From: Cymodocea nodosa
Taxonomy: Eukaryota; Streptophyta; Magnoliopsida; Alismatales; Cymodoceaceae
Length of the DNA stretch: 64,000 bases
Assembly (NCBI GenBank): GCA_036874045.1
Contig: CM072342.1
Location: 20,240,001-20,304,000 of the forward strand
Reading direction: 5' to 3'
Numbering within the stretch: the first letter of the stretch is position 1; each line of letters begins with the position of its first letter. A program made the translations under genes and the position numbers. Of the stretch, positions 20,592 through 33,243 are shown piece after piece. The notes under the pieces are model-generated. The model was given only the letters and a program-made list of their open reading frames with translations. It was not told the DNA's origin and searched no databases.

Positions 20592-23500
20592 TCAGAACTC
20601 GTCTATCGCCTCAACCAGTTCATCAATCTCTTCCCTCAACGTTACCAGTTTCTGTTGAATTGGAGCTATCCGACTATCCATTTCACGTGCACTGTGCTTC
20701 TTTTCGAAACTGTCTACAACGCTAGAATGCTTTAACATAAGCTTCTCTTGCATTTCTTTCTCTTTCGTGATAAGCTCATCTACCTGCACAGTTGAATCAC
20801 ATCAGCACAACGGAATAGTCTAGAAACAACCATACGATCAAGCATAGATAATAGCAATATGACGTGAACAGAGGATCAGGAACATAGGAGCAATCCTGGA
20901 TATTGAAAAACAATGATAGATTTGATCTTATTCCATCTCTCTGAATCATAAACAGCTCATACTATTTTATTAAGAGATGAAGTTTGGACTGAACCGATGA
21001 TTACCTCCAATAATCTAAAACTTTCTATTCTGAAAAGTAAAAGAAATCTTGATAATAATAATAACATAAATATAAATATGTATTTCCTCTTATCAATAAC
21101 CACCTGCCACCATGATTTTCTATTTCTCTCTCTCTCTTCCCTCTAACCATGAGTAGGAAAACAAATGTTTATTTTTCATTTGCTTGCAACATGCAGGATT
21201 GCTCGTGCAATTTTGTTCGTTCCAAGATGTACATCCAGCACTAGATGGAATAAGACGCTCCATAATTATAAAAAGATGAACTGCTGAAAACATCTTAGAT
21301 TAACACAGGCCATATATCATCATCATTATTGAACCATAGAAAATATTCTTGACCTCGTCACTAGAAAACAACTCCAGTGATAAGAACAATCAATAATATT
21401 GGTTAAACTAAATCAACGGATTGGATTCTTTTAAGAAAACAACCTTAATATCTATCTTCTTCTTCCCTACATACCTTAACAACCACCACAACATACTCCA
21501 GTACTCCACCATCAACCCCTCAGTAACTTTCCACAGATACCTTAGCCACCACCACTTCCACCCCTCTGCAACCTCCTCCCTCACAACCTTGTCCTCCCTA
21601 AGCACGTCCACAAAATAAAGTCCGATAACAGACTGGTTATATTTTAAAGAACAATATATTTTTTTTTGGAGTATATACAGTCTGATATTCAACATTTTGA
21701 TAAAATACACCCTGAAAACAATGGCCCATCGATGCATCCAAAAATAATGAGAAATTGTAGCCAAACAAATATATTAAAATAAAATTTTGCTCCTCAATAT
21801 AGAAAATACAAAGAATATGAAAAGAAAATCCCATCAAACCTTGGGCCATATCTGGGCAGCCTGAGGAGCAGATTGCAAGAACATCAACAACGTTTTGAGC
21901 TCCTTCATTAGATCTTTCAATATTCTGTCAGCTGTTTTACGAATGGTTTTACATGATTGCACATCTCCAGTCCTGGAAAGATCCCGTAATGATACCTCAA
22001 GTTTATCATGAACGGCTAAGCATTGGTTGACAATGTTTTGGACTTGCTGAATAGCTGCTTGCACCTGCCATTACGAAGTACAGACTACATCTTTCAAATA
22101 TCAGATCCAAGGCTTTCATGCAATTCAGATTATGCTAGATGGCATTCCCAGTTCAGCTGGCTTGCAAAGTTTTGCTAAACTACAGTTCATAAAGCTTCTC
22201 ATACTAAAAACACACACAAAGTAACCTTTGAGTAGTAACCAAGGTGAAAGGTGATCTCAAGGTCACACACCTTGAAAATGCTTGAGACAAGAGATGAAAG
22301 GTGAGGCGACAGTCCAATCAAAGTAAGGTGATAAATCGTACAAAAGAAATACATTTATAACATGGTAATGATCTTTTTGTTAAACTCGATAATGCAATCA
22401 AATGCTATAAAACTATAATGCATAAAAAGTGATAGCCTTTTTTTGCATGTGTAAATGGAAAATGTGAAAAAAGATAAAAATAGGATACATTTCTGTGTGT
22501 TTGAGGATAAGGAAACATAAACTCCAGTATGAAAAAATGAAAAAAATAAAGATGATGACAAAAGGGGAAGAAGAGAAGAGAACCAAAAGCTAAATATCAA
22601 GAAGAGATGAAGATGGGGATATAGCAATAGAATTGAAGAATGAAAAAGGAAGAAAATCATGTTAAGGAACCAAAATAGGTAATATAAGTATAGAACATAA
22701 AGGAAAATAAAACATCAAAAAAAAAGAAACACCATTAAATTATCAAATTTCAATATGGTGACCTAAGCAATTAAGGTGATGAAGTGATCAATGTACATCA
22801 ATGCATTTTAAGGTGATTGCCTAGTTGTATCTAGCTACCTCAAGACTTGTGGAGACAATTCCCCTCACTTGGCTTAGGTTGATGGCCCAACGTGACAAGG
22901 CGACTTCCCTTGTTAACCATCTCCTAAAAAACCTTGAAATACTAGCCTCTAGATGACAATCTACTTTTGGACTACATTCAAGATAACTATGAGATAAAAC
23001 TCAACATTTGTAGTATCATAAAAAAAAGAAAAGATGGTAAACAATGTTCTCGCCAATGTAAGATTTGAGAGGAATTCAACTGCACACAATATTAACTTCA
23101 TATATGGAATGATTACTTCTTAGGATTTAAGTTTGTGATCTCCAAATCATGACTGAGCAACCTCACCATTGCACACAAGGTTCTCACCAACGTAGGATTT
23201 TAGAAGAATTCAATTGCACACAATTTTAACTCTATAAATGGAGATATTACTTCTTAGAATTTGAATTTATGATCTCGAAGTCACAACTGAGCAACTTCAC
23301 CATTGCACAAAGACTTATTCTCAACATTTTTTGTATCATATTCTTTGTAAATAATACTTTCATATAAATAACATTACCTCATCCAACTGTTGTTTAGCAA
23401 GATATGAAGCAGAAGACTTTGATATCGAAATATCAGTATGCATGCATGTGATACATGCAACAAAAAAGAAGAAAAATCCAGATACCAACATCAATGGCTC

Positions 23501-26500
23501 AATAAGCAATGAGAGATTGTTGAAACTGTAATACACCTGGAGTAAAAAAGGGTGACCGTCAGTTTATGGTGGGCTGACAGTTGAAGAAAAATATACATTA
23601 GTACAAAAAAAATGCCTTCCTATTTATAAACGAAAAGTATTGACAACAACAGTCCATGAAGTACTTTGAAATAGACAGATCAAATTACATAAGCATAAAC
23701 AAGGTACTACATGAGTTGTAATTCAATGGTTTCAGTTCAAGTTCTTACATGTACTGCTGTGAAAGAACACTCAAGCCACAACACAGGCATTCAAGGAAAT
23801 TATACAGTCAACTGTGTATTAAAGAACATGAATTTTTCCAATTTCTACATCCAATTTGTTAAGCTTACATGAAGGCATATATTGATGAAGATTCCTAAAT
23901 AAGATACATCAATAATCTCTGTCAAACTCAAGATTACATGAAACAACATACCTTATAAACTGTTGTTAGACAGAGTCTCCAAAATAACGAACAATGATAA
24001 TGTTGGTTTCCATATACAACAATATGATGAAATTAATTCTAACGTACGACAATTCATTAGTGACATGCACGTGTAAAAAAATAGTGGAATTATTTTTTTA
24101 TCAGTGAAATAGTGAAATTATGATATTAAGGGAATACGTGTTTGTTTAGAAGAGGTAAACGAGATAGGATATAATTGGTATTTGGTGGAGCCAATTATTT
24201 GCCCAATTTCTGCAAATCAATTGGATATGGTTACATGTATCAATTATGTCATTGGTTGGGGTGCCATTTATTTGATGCTATAAAAGCAATACTGCAGTAA
24301 TTATTGAGATGCTTTTAATAGGAAAAAGGATGGTTTAGTTGAGGATCCAAGGAAGAATTGGAGGAAATTTACTGATAAATTGATTGAGAAACAATTATTT
24401 AACATTTTGGTTAGAAAATTTTTTTATTTGAAATTTGAATTTGGTATTTTGATAGGATTTAAGTGCCTTTTTACCTTTCACTAATTAGGTCAGCTCATGG
24501 TGTGGAGGAAGGGTTCCCCTGTATAATAAATGAAAATAGCAAAAAAAGACAGAAGACATCATGAAAATAAATTTGTACTTCTCCACAAGGTCAACAGATA
24601 ATCGTATCGTATGGTATTTGTGCATATAATATGGTAGTTTGAACACCTCTTGCAAAATTTGCAGATTTACAAAGAGCACGGTGGATGTGTATATAAAATG
24701 AATAACATAATCAATTCCCTTTCACATAAATATTCACTGCATTCAGAGAAAGAAGGCAAAATGAATTAAAATAAAGTACCTGGAAATGTTGATTTAGCTC
24801 AGGTACAACATTAGCCTTTTCTATGACAACAACAGGTCTACCAACAGTATCCAGCTGGGAGTATTTCATCTGCAATGAATTGCATACTAGTAAAAAAAAA
24901 TATTGCAGAAGAGAAATCAATGATGATTGGATGAAACCTGAAAGTGGATAGATATAATTTTCTTATACCTCTTGCCACTGCCTTGTATGAAATGGAATAA
25001 CTGCATTTATTTCTTTTGATCCCTCTGGCAGAACAACCTGTAGATACAAGGAACTGGCATTAGATATAGAATGAAAACAATGAATCCTGAAAATCCATAT
25101 AATATTGGAGTAAAATAAACAAAAGCAGGATCCAGTTGAATTTATTAAGTCAACAAAAATCTTTCACGGACTTATAAAATGAAACATGAAAGAATGGGTC
25201 ATATCTAGTTGAAGTGGTGAACGATCTTTGGTGCTTTACAAAATTCCTAACCAATTTTCTTATCAGCAAAATAGTTCAATAAACAGTTTCCTGGATAGTT
25301 TTTTCTATATTTTTGACTGTAAACAAAGGAAATTGCCTAAAGCATAAAATGCAACTAATGTCATTTTCTCCAGTGAATAAAAAATAAAAAATCCTTTATT
25401 GAAAAGTAAAAAATATTTCAGGGAAAGATAAAAAATTGGATGGGTTGCCAATATATATGAAAGAAACTATAAGGAATTTGCAATTGTATGGAAATGTCCT
25501 TATACTCACTTTGACAATGAGATTATCAATAACAACATCATCGATAGGGCAACCAAAAGTGATATTCAGGAACCTCTGTCCATCTCTCTCAAATAAGAAA
25601 TCCTGGAGTGGCAAGCCATAACCAATCGTAAAACTTGTCTTCCACCCACCAAACATAGGATATCGAGGCTCAATCAATAGTTCTGTCTGCAGCAACAGTT
25701 GCTAAAAGGTAAATAAATCATGATACACACAAAAATGATAGATTCCATAGTTGAAGTCACGTACTGCACATAAAATGATATGATATTGCCGATATGTTCT
25801 ACCTTTCTAGAAGTACTCCACAAATGTGATGTAGACACATTTCCAATTTCATCTCTATAATAAACAGAATGAGCTCGTGGTGGCAACCTGGCTAAGAGTC
25901 TGTTAAGCACTGAAGACCCTCTTATGGTGTGCCTAATTTGATAATCAAACCTGCAGTACATTAGCAAAAAGAGAGGGATTAAATTGGAAAGTAATGAATA
26001 TTCATTTACTCGCAATATATATTGAAACAAGCATTCAAAAAATGGTGAACAAAAAACCTGGAAAATCCCCCTTTATTTTGAGCACCAGCATGGATGAGAT
26101 TGTAATCTTCAGTAATTTGAACGCTGCCCCAGTGAGAAATCTCAATTTCTCTTATAAGTTCTCGAGCAACTGGGAAGGGATTGTTGTTTTCAAAATGCAC
26201 AACTATAGGGTTATAGTTAAATGCAGGAATATCTTCATATGGGCCATATTTAATTTCTGATCCCACAAGTTTTGCATTCTGAAGTTTCGTAAATGATTCT
26301 ACACTTGAGCTAGGCAATACAACTCGAAGTGACTGGGTTTTCACAAAGTAAGGTGAGAGAAAATAGGAACTGTCTTGGAACAAGACGAGTTGAATATCAG
26401 CTTGTGTAATTTCTTCAGGAAAAGGTGCTAGAGAATGGGTGAAAACAGTCAACACTTCTATTGTGAAGCTCTTCTTTTCCAATTGGTGCTGTGGCAAAGA

Positions 26501-28019
26501 CAATGAATAAATTGTCACTTCCGGAGGCATTCCTTCAGGTTCTGCAACTTCGCCGTGAAGAACTATAGAATTCCCTTTCGTTTTCCTGGTTCCTTCAGAA
26601 TAATATGCCTTCAAATATGCCAGTTTTTTGGCTTGATAATTAGGAATCGCCAGAAAAAAATTTGATGCAAAATCAGGTCCAAAATTCTCAATCTGCAAAG
26701 TGGAAATGGTCTTTGCTTCAATAATATGATTGTAATAGACTTTCTTGTGAGGATTTCATATCCTAAATAATTGGCATTATCAATTTTAGCAGGACTGCTG
26801 AAGTTGCTTGTTCAGCACTCACAAGATAGCAGGACTTCTGAACAACAATAACAGGTGCCGTTCCACCAGCAGGTCCAGCACTCACAATATGGACAAATGC
26901 ACGACTCTATAATAATACTTGTTCAATTATCTTTTCATTTTTTACAGAGATGATGTCGTGTCAACAGGAAATAGATGCAAGGATGCAAAGATGGGAGCTG
27001 TGATAATGACAGATAAAAAGAAACAGCTAATAGAAAAGGAGTATATATGACATCAAAAATATTCATTAGAGAAACTTCAGTAAGAGCCGCTCAATATCTA
27101 AAAGCCAGTGACAAAGTGACTTGTAAAAGAAAATACCAAAGTGATGCAGCAATTAAGTACCTTTAGTACTGAAGTTGAACGGACAATTTGTGATGTTAAA
27201 TCAATCTGTACCAATAAATAAAATTGTCAAGTTAATCATCCTTAATGAACACTAACATTATAGATCTTCAAATGAAATATGTAAAAAGTACCATAATGAT
27301 AGAGATTCTTGGTTCACAGAGTAATGTTAAGAGTAGTAAAAGTCAGCTTATTGAAATTTTGAAGATTGATGCAAAGAAAAAAGAAACTGACAAGACTCGA
27401 GACAGAGACAAACGGCCTTGACATGAGTATGAACGAAGTAAGAAACATGAACAGCCAAAGAAACGAAAGAAAAGGCATTCAATATCCCTCATATCTTGCT
27501 TAATTTCCACATGAGAAACATAAAGGAAGAATAGCAAGCGGCTAGCAGAAGTTTTAAAACAAATTAGCAACATGAGAGGGAAAATCGTAGGTTCTAAAGA
27601 CGATAAAAAGGTAGAATCTAATAATGCCGCAATAAGCAAATATTTACAATAACGAAAATTACAGACACTACCACTAAAGTAATTATGTACTTTGTAGGTA
27701 GTAGCCCAGATTTCTTTTGAAAGAATCTCATCGAACTTCAAGTCGACGACAAATTCTAAAAAAAAAAGGGGCAGCAGGAGATACCGCTCTTCGATTCGAA
27801 AACCTAAATCTAGACGAGCTTAGATCAAACGCTCAGAGAAGAAATAACAACAACAGAACTCCAGATCCTAAAAACACAAAAGTAGGATCGGGTGAGTGTG
27901 AGGAGAATCTCCACCTTGCGGTCAAGCTTGGATATGACGAAGTCGGAGAGTGCCGGGGAAGAAAGCATTCCGATTGCGACCAGGAGGAGGAGAGAGGTAG
28001 CACCCGTTGCGGTCGCCAT
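20592..28019 (-). CDS. OST1: oligosaccharyltransferase subunit 1 (ribophorin I)
   Basis: Ten exons on the minus strand: 28019-27915, 27215-27171, 26692-26058, 25950-25803, 25686-25510, 25037-24969, 24869-24780, 23536-23378, 22064-21840, 20783-20592. All junctions are GT-AG and in phase, giving 614 residues. Residues 1-25 form a signal peptide ending in SPALS. The large lumenal ribophorin I domain follows, with PEVTIYSLSLPQHQLEKKSF, DIQLVLFQDSSYFLSPYFVK and FGGWKTSFTIGYGLPLQDFL. One transmembrane helix (EPLMLVSGFFFFFVACIT) lies near residues 436-453, then a cytosolic coiled-coil tail ending AIDEF. Ribophorin I is a non-catalytic subunit of the ER complex that transfers the preassembled glycan to Asn-X-Ser/Thr. 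The intron after exon 8 carries a tandem duplication at 23046-23310. Confidence 0.95.
23046..23310. repeat. tandem duplication of a 134-bp unit in an OST1 intron
   Basis: Copies start at 23046 and 23180 with GTTCTCGCCAATGTA / GTTCTCACCAACGTA and end with CACCATTGCACA. Both contain GAATTCAANTGCACACAAT and GAGCAACNTCACCATTGC. Divergence is about 15-20 percent by eye. Origin unknown. Confidence 0.75.
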
Positions 28020-28469
28020 GGCCGTAGATCCGCAGCAGAGGTGGAGGCTGGGGAATGCCCGGACCTGTTAAACCCCGACCTCCTTCCTTTCGAAACTCAG
28101 GTCTTGTGAGCTCCGAATGATCAAGACAAGGCTCGTCCGGAACCCAGCGGCGGCTCCGGTGGTCAACTATTATTATATATGTATTCTCCAGGCGGTGCTA
28201 TTTTTCAATGTTTTTCTCTCTTTTTTTTAATACAAATATAATTACGTAATTAAATAACTTTTTTCAATATATTCATTATTATTATTTACCTATGATCTAT
28301 TTCATTTAATATATCTACATCATCATCATCATCATCATCCATTTGCATGCAAGTTATCTTGTTAATCCACAAATATTACTTATTTATTTACCTACAGGTT
28401 TGATACACCTTTGGACTAACGAAAAGGTCAGCAAATCAAACCAACGTTTCCTATGCAAACATACAATTA
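28020..28469. other. OST1 promoter side with CAT array
   Basis: The OST1 promoter and leader on the minus strand, then AT-rich sequence with a CAT trinucleotide array at 28318-28340. The transposon target duplication TTA is at 28467-28469. Confidence 0.5.
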
Positions 28470-28483
28470 GGGGGGGTTAGTGC
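28470..28483 (+). repeat. left terminal inverted repeat of Harbinger element
   Basis: GGGGGGGTTAGTGC matches the complement of the right end at 11 of 14 positions. A second terminus-like copy (GGTGTTAGTGTGC) is at 28534-28546. Confidence 0.85.
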
Positions 28484-28638
28484 CTGACGGAATTGAGCTG
28501 ACGGAAAGGAAAATTATTGAATTCCGTCAGAATGGTGTTAGTGTGCATTATACTTGACGGAAAGGAAATTCGGATTTTACTGTTGTATAAAATCCAAAAA
28601 TTTCCTTTACCGTCAGAAATTTTCTCCTCTCGACCTTG

Positions 28639-29405
28639 GAGAAACCTTGCGCGACGTTCGCCTCTGCTGGACGCGAAACCCTCGACCGTCTCCCTCTCGC
28701 GACGTTTGCCTCTGCTCTGGACTCCTTCTCCCGACCTCCCCTTGAGCCTGACGCCCCCATCTCGACCTGTGAAGTCGAAGAACATTCGTCGCGTCGCCTG
28801 AAACCGACTCTTCCTCGTCGCATCTGTCGCTGCCGCAGCCCTCCTGCCCGTCGCTACTGTAGCCCTCTTGCTTGTCGTGACCTCTGGTTGAGAGGAAGAG
28901 TTGAGGAGAAACCTCGCGACGTTCGCCTCCGCTGGACGCGAAACCCTCGACTGTCTCCCTCTCGCGACGTTCGCCTCTGCTCTGGACTCCCTCTCCCGAC
29001 CTCCCCTTGAGCCTGACGCCCCCATCTCGACCTGTGAAGTCGAAGGACATTCGTCGCGTCGCCTGAAACCGACTCTTCCTCGTCGCATCTGTCGCTGCCG
29101 CAGCCCTCCTGCCCGTCGCTACTGTAGCCCTCTTGCTTGCCGTGACCTCTGGTTGAGAGGAAGAGTTGAGGAGAAACCTCGCGACGTTCGCTTCCGCTGG
29201 ATGCGAAACCCTCGACCGTCTCCCTCTCGCGACGTTCGCCTCTGCTCTGGACTCCCTCTCCCGACCTCCCCTCGAGCCTGACGCCCCCATCTCGACCTAT
29301 GAAGTCGAAGAACATTCGTCGCGTCGCCTGAAACCGACTCTTCCTCGTCGCATCCGTCGCTGCCGCAGCCCTCCTGCCCGTCGCTACTGTAGCCCTCTTG
29401 CTTGC
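28639..29405. repeat. GC-rich minisatellite of 265-267 bp units inside the Harbinger element
   Basis: Units start with GAGAAACC at 28639, 28906 and 29171: two full copies and one partial, about 95 percent alike by eye. Each unit contains two copies of a subunit around GCGACGTTCGCCTCTGCT. The GC content is far above the AT-rich rest of the transposon. Arginine- and cysteine-rich open frames appear on both strands simply because the unit length and composition avoid stops. A GT donor at 29539 and an AG acceptor just before 30125 suggest that the array is the promoter and first non-coding exon of ORF1. Confidence 0.9.
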
Positions 29406-30128
29406 CCGTCGCTCGTCGCTACTGCAGCCCTTCTGCTCGCCCGTCGCTGCCGTAGCCCTCTCGCCGCATCTTCCTCGTCGCGTCCGTCACTGTGGTAGCC
29501 CTTCCTACTCCACCTCCGCCATTTCACGTCTTGCTCAGGTACAATTCCTCTTATTCATTTTTTTCTGTAATTGCTTGTGAGTGAAAGGAAAGCAGGAGAT
29601 CGGACTTTCAACATTTCCTTTGGATTAATATTCGTGATGTTTAACACTTCTTATAATCTTCATGTTAATGTATTTCTGTGTATTACTCCAAACAGTGCCT
29701 AGTAATGTTGCTTATATGGCATATCATCTATCATTGCTTGTATGACATATAACAGTTCAAATATGAAAAGAGAGATGGTTAGCATACAAAAGTAGATGGT
29801 TGGCACACAATCAAGAAATGTTTGTATGGATATTACCCCCTCATGTAGATGAAATAGAAATATAGATGCAAGGAAAATTAGGATATTACCCCCTCATGTA
29901 CCATTTATTGATGTGATTCGTAAGATAATTCTGTTTGGCATAGGATATTATTTTGCATTTATTGTTTGGCATAAGTTATTTAATTCATTAACCATTTAAT
30001 ATTAATATATATTTATTGGTTTGCTTTCATTTTCAATTATTGAGTAGATTGACAAAATATATTATGTAGTAGTAAATCTTATAATCTTCTGTCGTAGCAG
30101 TTAATTAATATTTGATCTTATGTAGTAA

Positions 30129-31203
30129 ATGAGTACTTCTGATAGAGGACGGGGTAATGGAGGACGAACTTATATGACTTGGAATGCTGATGCAGATGCA
30201 TTCTTTTTAGATATTTTATCAGAAGTATTAAATGAGGGAAACAAAAAAACCCAAGATGGAAAGATAAAAGGGAGCACTTGGGATGAAGTAGTTGAAAAAT
30301 ACAATATTAGAAGAAATGCATGTATTACAAAGAAGAATGTGGAAAGTCGCTTAAAGACATGGAGACAAATTTATCGTAACTACTCAAAAATTGCAAATCA
30401 GAGTGGATGGGGATGGAATTTCATACAAGGGTATACTGATATAGATGAAGAGATATGGAAAGAGTTTATTAAGGTAAGATTTTTATTTACATACTTTAAG
30501 ATTATCCCAATTGTATTGAATTTTTCTTAATATATATTGTAATTTTATGTAGGCACATCCAGAGTGTGAAAGCTGCAAGGGAAAACCATGTTTGATTTAT
30601 GAACAATTACAACTCATTTTTGAAGGTACTATGGCTAGTGGAAATATGTCTAGACAGGCAGAAGAAGTAGACATTGTACCAAATACTCAAGTGCCAAATA
30701 TATTTACTCCAGACATTACACAAGATGGAATGGACCTCGATTCTGACATACCTCCTAGTTCAGGAGGAAGTGCACATGTTCCATTGGAGCAGAGGAAAAA
30801 GGGGAAGCGAGCACGCCCTCATGCAGAATCTCAACAAATGATAGCAGAAAGTTTGAAAGATACGTCACGAGCTTTTCTTACTTTGTGTGAACAAGATACT
30901 GTTAATGGTGAGGTACGTAATGAACAAATGAGAGAGATGATTCACATACAAAAGGAGATGTTTGTATGTAAGAAGGAAATGTTTGGATGGAAGAAGGAAA
31001 TGTTTGCATGGCAAAAGAAGTCTGAGTCTTTTTTAGATGAAGCTATCGCTTCAATATTTGAGATTGAAGATCTATCTATGACTGATCGATATAAAGCTAC
31101 TCAATTATTCCAAAAGCAAGAAATCAGTAAAATATTTCTATCAATTCCAAAAGAAATGCGACAAGGATGGTTGAAGTTTCACTTAGAAAAGATGGAAGAC
31201 TAA
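30129..31203 (+). CDS. Harbinger ORF1, Myb/SANT-like DNA-binding protein
   Basis: Two exons, 30129-30473 and 30553-31203, encode 331 residues. The N-terminal 115 residues form a Myb/SANT-like (Myb_DNA-bind_3) domain with conserved aromatics: TWNADADAFFLDILSEVL, WDEVVEKYN, VESRLKTWRQIYRNY, WGWN, DEEIWKEFIK, then AHPECESCKGKPC. The middle is acidic and Pro/Ser rich, followed by a basic KKGKRARP nuclear-localisation-like stretch and a helical C-terminus. In this family ORF1 binds the subterminal repeats and brings the transposase into the nucleus; both are required for transposition. No disabling change is seen. Confidence 0.88.
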
Positions 31204-31408
31204 AGATGATTTACATGTTTTTTTTTTTGTATTAGATGTATGATGTAACTACTTATTGTTTGGACAAGGAAATGTGGAATGATATTATTATTGATGTTTG
31301 TTTATCATATTTTATTATGTTCTATTAATTGTGGAATGATTTCATGTAATATGTTTATTTGCATTACAACCTTGTAATATGTTTGGACATGAAATTTTGT
31401 AGGTGACG

Positions 31409-32821
31409 ATGAATTTTGAAGAGGATTTTGAAGAGGATTTTGACGAACTAGTAAATAACACATTGATGTTATTTGAAGAAGAGGAAGAACATGCTAGAAG
31501 AAGGCGAAGACGTTTACTTGCTTTTTGGAATATTTTAGCAGGGATTGCAAGTACCTCAACTTTGTTTTCAAATACAAGTCGTATTTATAGTAAAGAAGGT
31601 GCAGATTATATAAGAAGATTATTAGATCCTTCTTTACCACATCAAGTTTACAATTGTCGAAAGATTTATAGAATGAGTCAAAGTGTTTTCAAGGGTTTTT
31701 GTGAATTAATGAGGAGGGAAGAAGTGCTGAAAGATACCAACAATATCAGTGTAGAAGAGAAGTTTGCCATGTTCCTTGTGACAGTTGGGCAAAATCAAAG
31801 GTATGGAGTAACTACAGAACGATTTAGTCGATCAAGTTGGACAGTTAGTAAATACTTTAATGAAGTGTTGAATGCTGTATTACGACTAAATCATGTTCTT
31901 CTAGCAAGACCTTCATCTGAAACACCAAGTCGAATTCGTCAAGACTCAAATGTGTACCCATATTTTAAGGTACATTTTCACACCTTTGGTGTTTCATTAT
32001 CTTATATGTTATTTTAGTCAATATCAAAATAAAAGTGCATGTTTATAGGATTGTATTGGAGCTATTGATGGTACACATATAAAAGCAACTATTTATGGAC
32101 AAGAAACAGCAAGATTTAGGAACAGGAAAGGTGAATTATCTCAAAATGTAATGGCAGCATGTAATTTTGATATGGAATTTACATATATTTTAGCTGGTTG
32201 GGAAGGATCAGCTGCTGATGCTCGTATTCTCCAAGATGCAGTTACTAGACCTAATGGTTTTCAAGTTCCACCAGGTAAATGTGTTTTCCACTTCTACAAG
32301 TTATGAAGACATCACCATACTAATATTTTTTTTATACAGGTAAGTTTTACTTAGTTGATGCTGGATATCCAAATCGACCAGAATATATTTGTCCATTTCG
32401 AGGTGTAAGATACCATCTATCTGATTATGTTAATGATAGAGTTCCTCGTAATGCTGTAGAAAATTTCAACTACAGACATTCACAATTGAGAACAGTCATT
32501 GAACGTACATTTGGAGTTGTGAAACATCGATTTTCAATATTACGTGGTCAAATGCCATATCCATATGAAACACAAGTAAAGATTGTCATCGCATGTTTTT
32601 TGCTTCATAATTTTATTCGTAAGACTGATAAGGAAGATTTACTTGAGGACCTGCTAGATGAGTTGGAAGAATTAAATATTATTGATGACATACAACCAAT
32701 GGGAGAGATACATATAGAAAGCAATGCCCAGGTTCGAATGACTCAAGAACAAAGAAAAGAAATGGCAGATAAGATGCGAGAAGATATGATGATGGCAATG
32801 TGGGATGGAAGAACTAGATGA
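31409..32821 (+). CDS. PIF/Harbinger DDE transposase
   Basis: Three exons, 31409-31969, 32049-32274 and 32340-32821, give 422 residues. An upstream AG at 31401-31402 suggests a 5' UTR intron. The N-terminus has a helix-turn-helix-like region (YRMSQSVFKGFCELMRREEV). The DDE_Tnp_4 catalytic core has the first Asp in IGAIDGTHI, the second in LVDAGYPN and the Glu in VIERTFGVVKHRFSIL, with FLLHNFIR after it. All catalytic residues and splice sites are intact. The enzyme excises and reinserts the element at TTA/TAA targets. The acidic tail (EDLLDELEEL) is usual in the family. Confidence 0.92.
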
Positions 32822-32910
32822 TATTATTTCATATTGTAATATTTCAATTAAGATGTATTTGTATTTTTCGAATATTAGTTGTAATAAACTTTTGTCAAAA
32901 TTTCCATCAG

Positions 32911-33041
32911 AATTTTCCGTCCTGCACTAAACCCCTCTCAGAATTTTCCTTTTCCTTTCCGTTACAAATTTTCCATTTCCTTTCCGTCAGAATTTTCCTT
33001 TTCCTTTCCGTCAGAATTTTCCGTCATGCACTAACACGTCC
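32911..33041 (-). repeat. right end of Harbinger element with repeated subterminal motif
   Basis: The motif CAGAATTTTCC occurs repeatedly with CCTTTTCCTTTCCG spacers. The terminal repeat is at 33028-33041, and a second terminus-like sequence, CCGTCCTGCACTAAACCCC, is at 32917-32935. Confidence 0.85.
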
Positions 33042-33243
33042 TTAGAGGCTGAACATATTTATCTTAAATCAGAATTCAAAACAAACGAATTGTTGCAGAA
33101 AGATTTTTCCATTGCAAGTTGGAAATTTGTCTGGATCGAATTGCAAAACTTCACCGGCGTGTAGGAAAAGGCCAAACTCGAAAAATAGATCCGGCGATGT
33201 GGCGTGAAGAAGATGTGCATGGCAAGCTGCAAAATCCGATTCT

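Larger units (their letters stand above)
28470..33041 (+). mobile_element. PIF/Harbinger DNA transposon, complete
   Basis: The element is 4572 bp. It is flanked by a 3-bp target duplication TTA (28467-28469 and 33042-33044), the hallmark of PIF/Harbinger. The terminal inverted repeats are GGGGGGGTTAGTGC at 28470-28483 and GGACGTGTTAGTGC (complement of 33028-33041), continuing as TGACGGAA. Subterminal regions are packed with repeats of GACGGAAAGGAAA and its complement. Two genes are read in the same direction: a Myb/SANT-like ORF1 and a DDE transposase, both with full reading frames and intact splice sites. The element may be autonomous and young. It sits in the intergenic space between OST1 and the S-acyltransferase gene. 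Confidence 0.92.

Noticed and set aside
28477..29498. Long Arg/Cys-rich open frames on both strands
   Set aside because: They repeat with the 265-bp minisatellite period and exist on both strands. They are artefacts of a GC-rich tandem repeat, not a gene.
32917..32935. Inner GCACTAAACCCC as the true right end of the Harbinger element
   Set aside because: No TTA target duplication stands beside it, whereas the outer end at 33041 has one that matches the left side.
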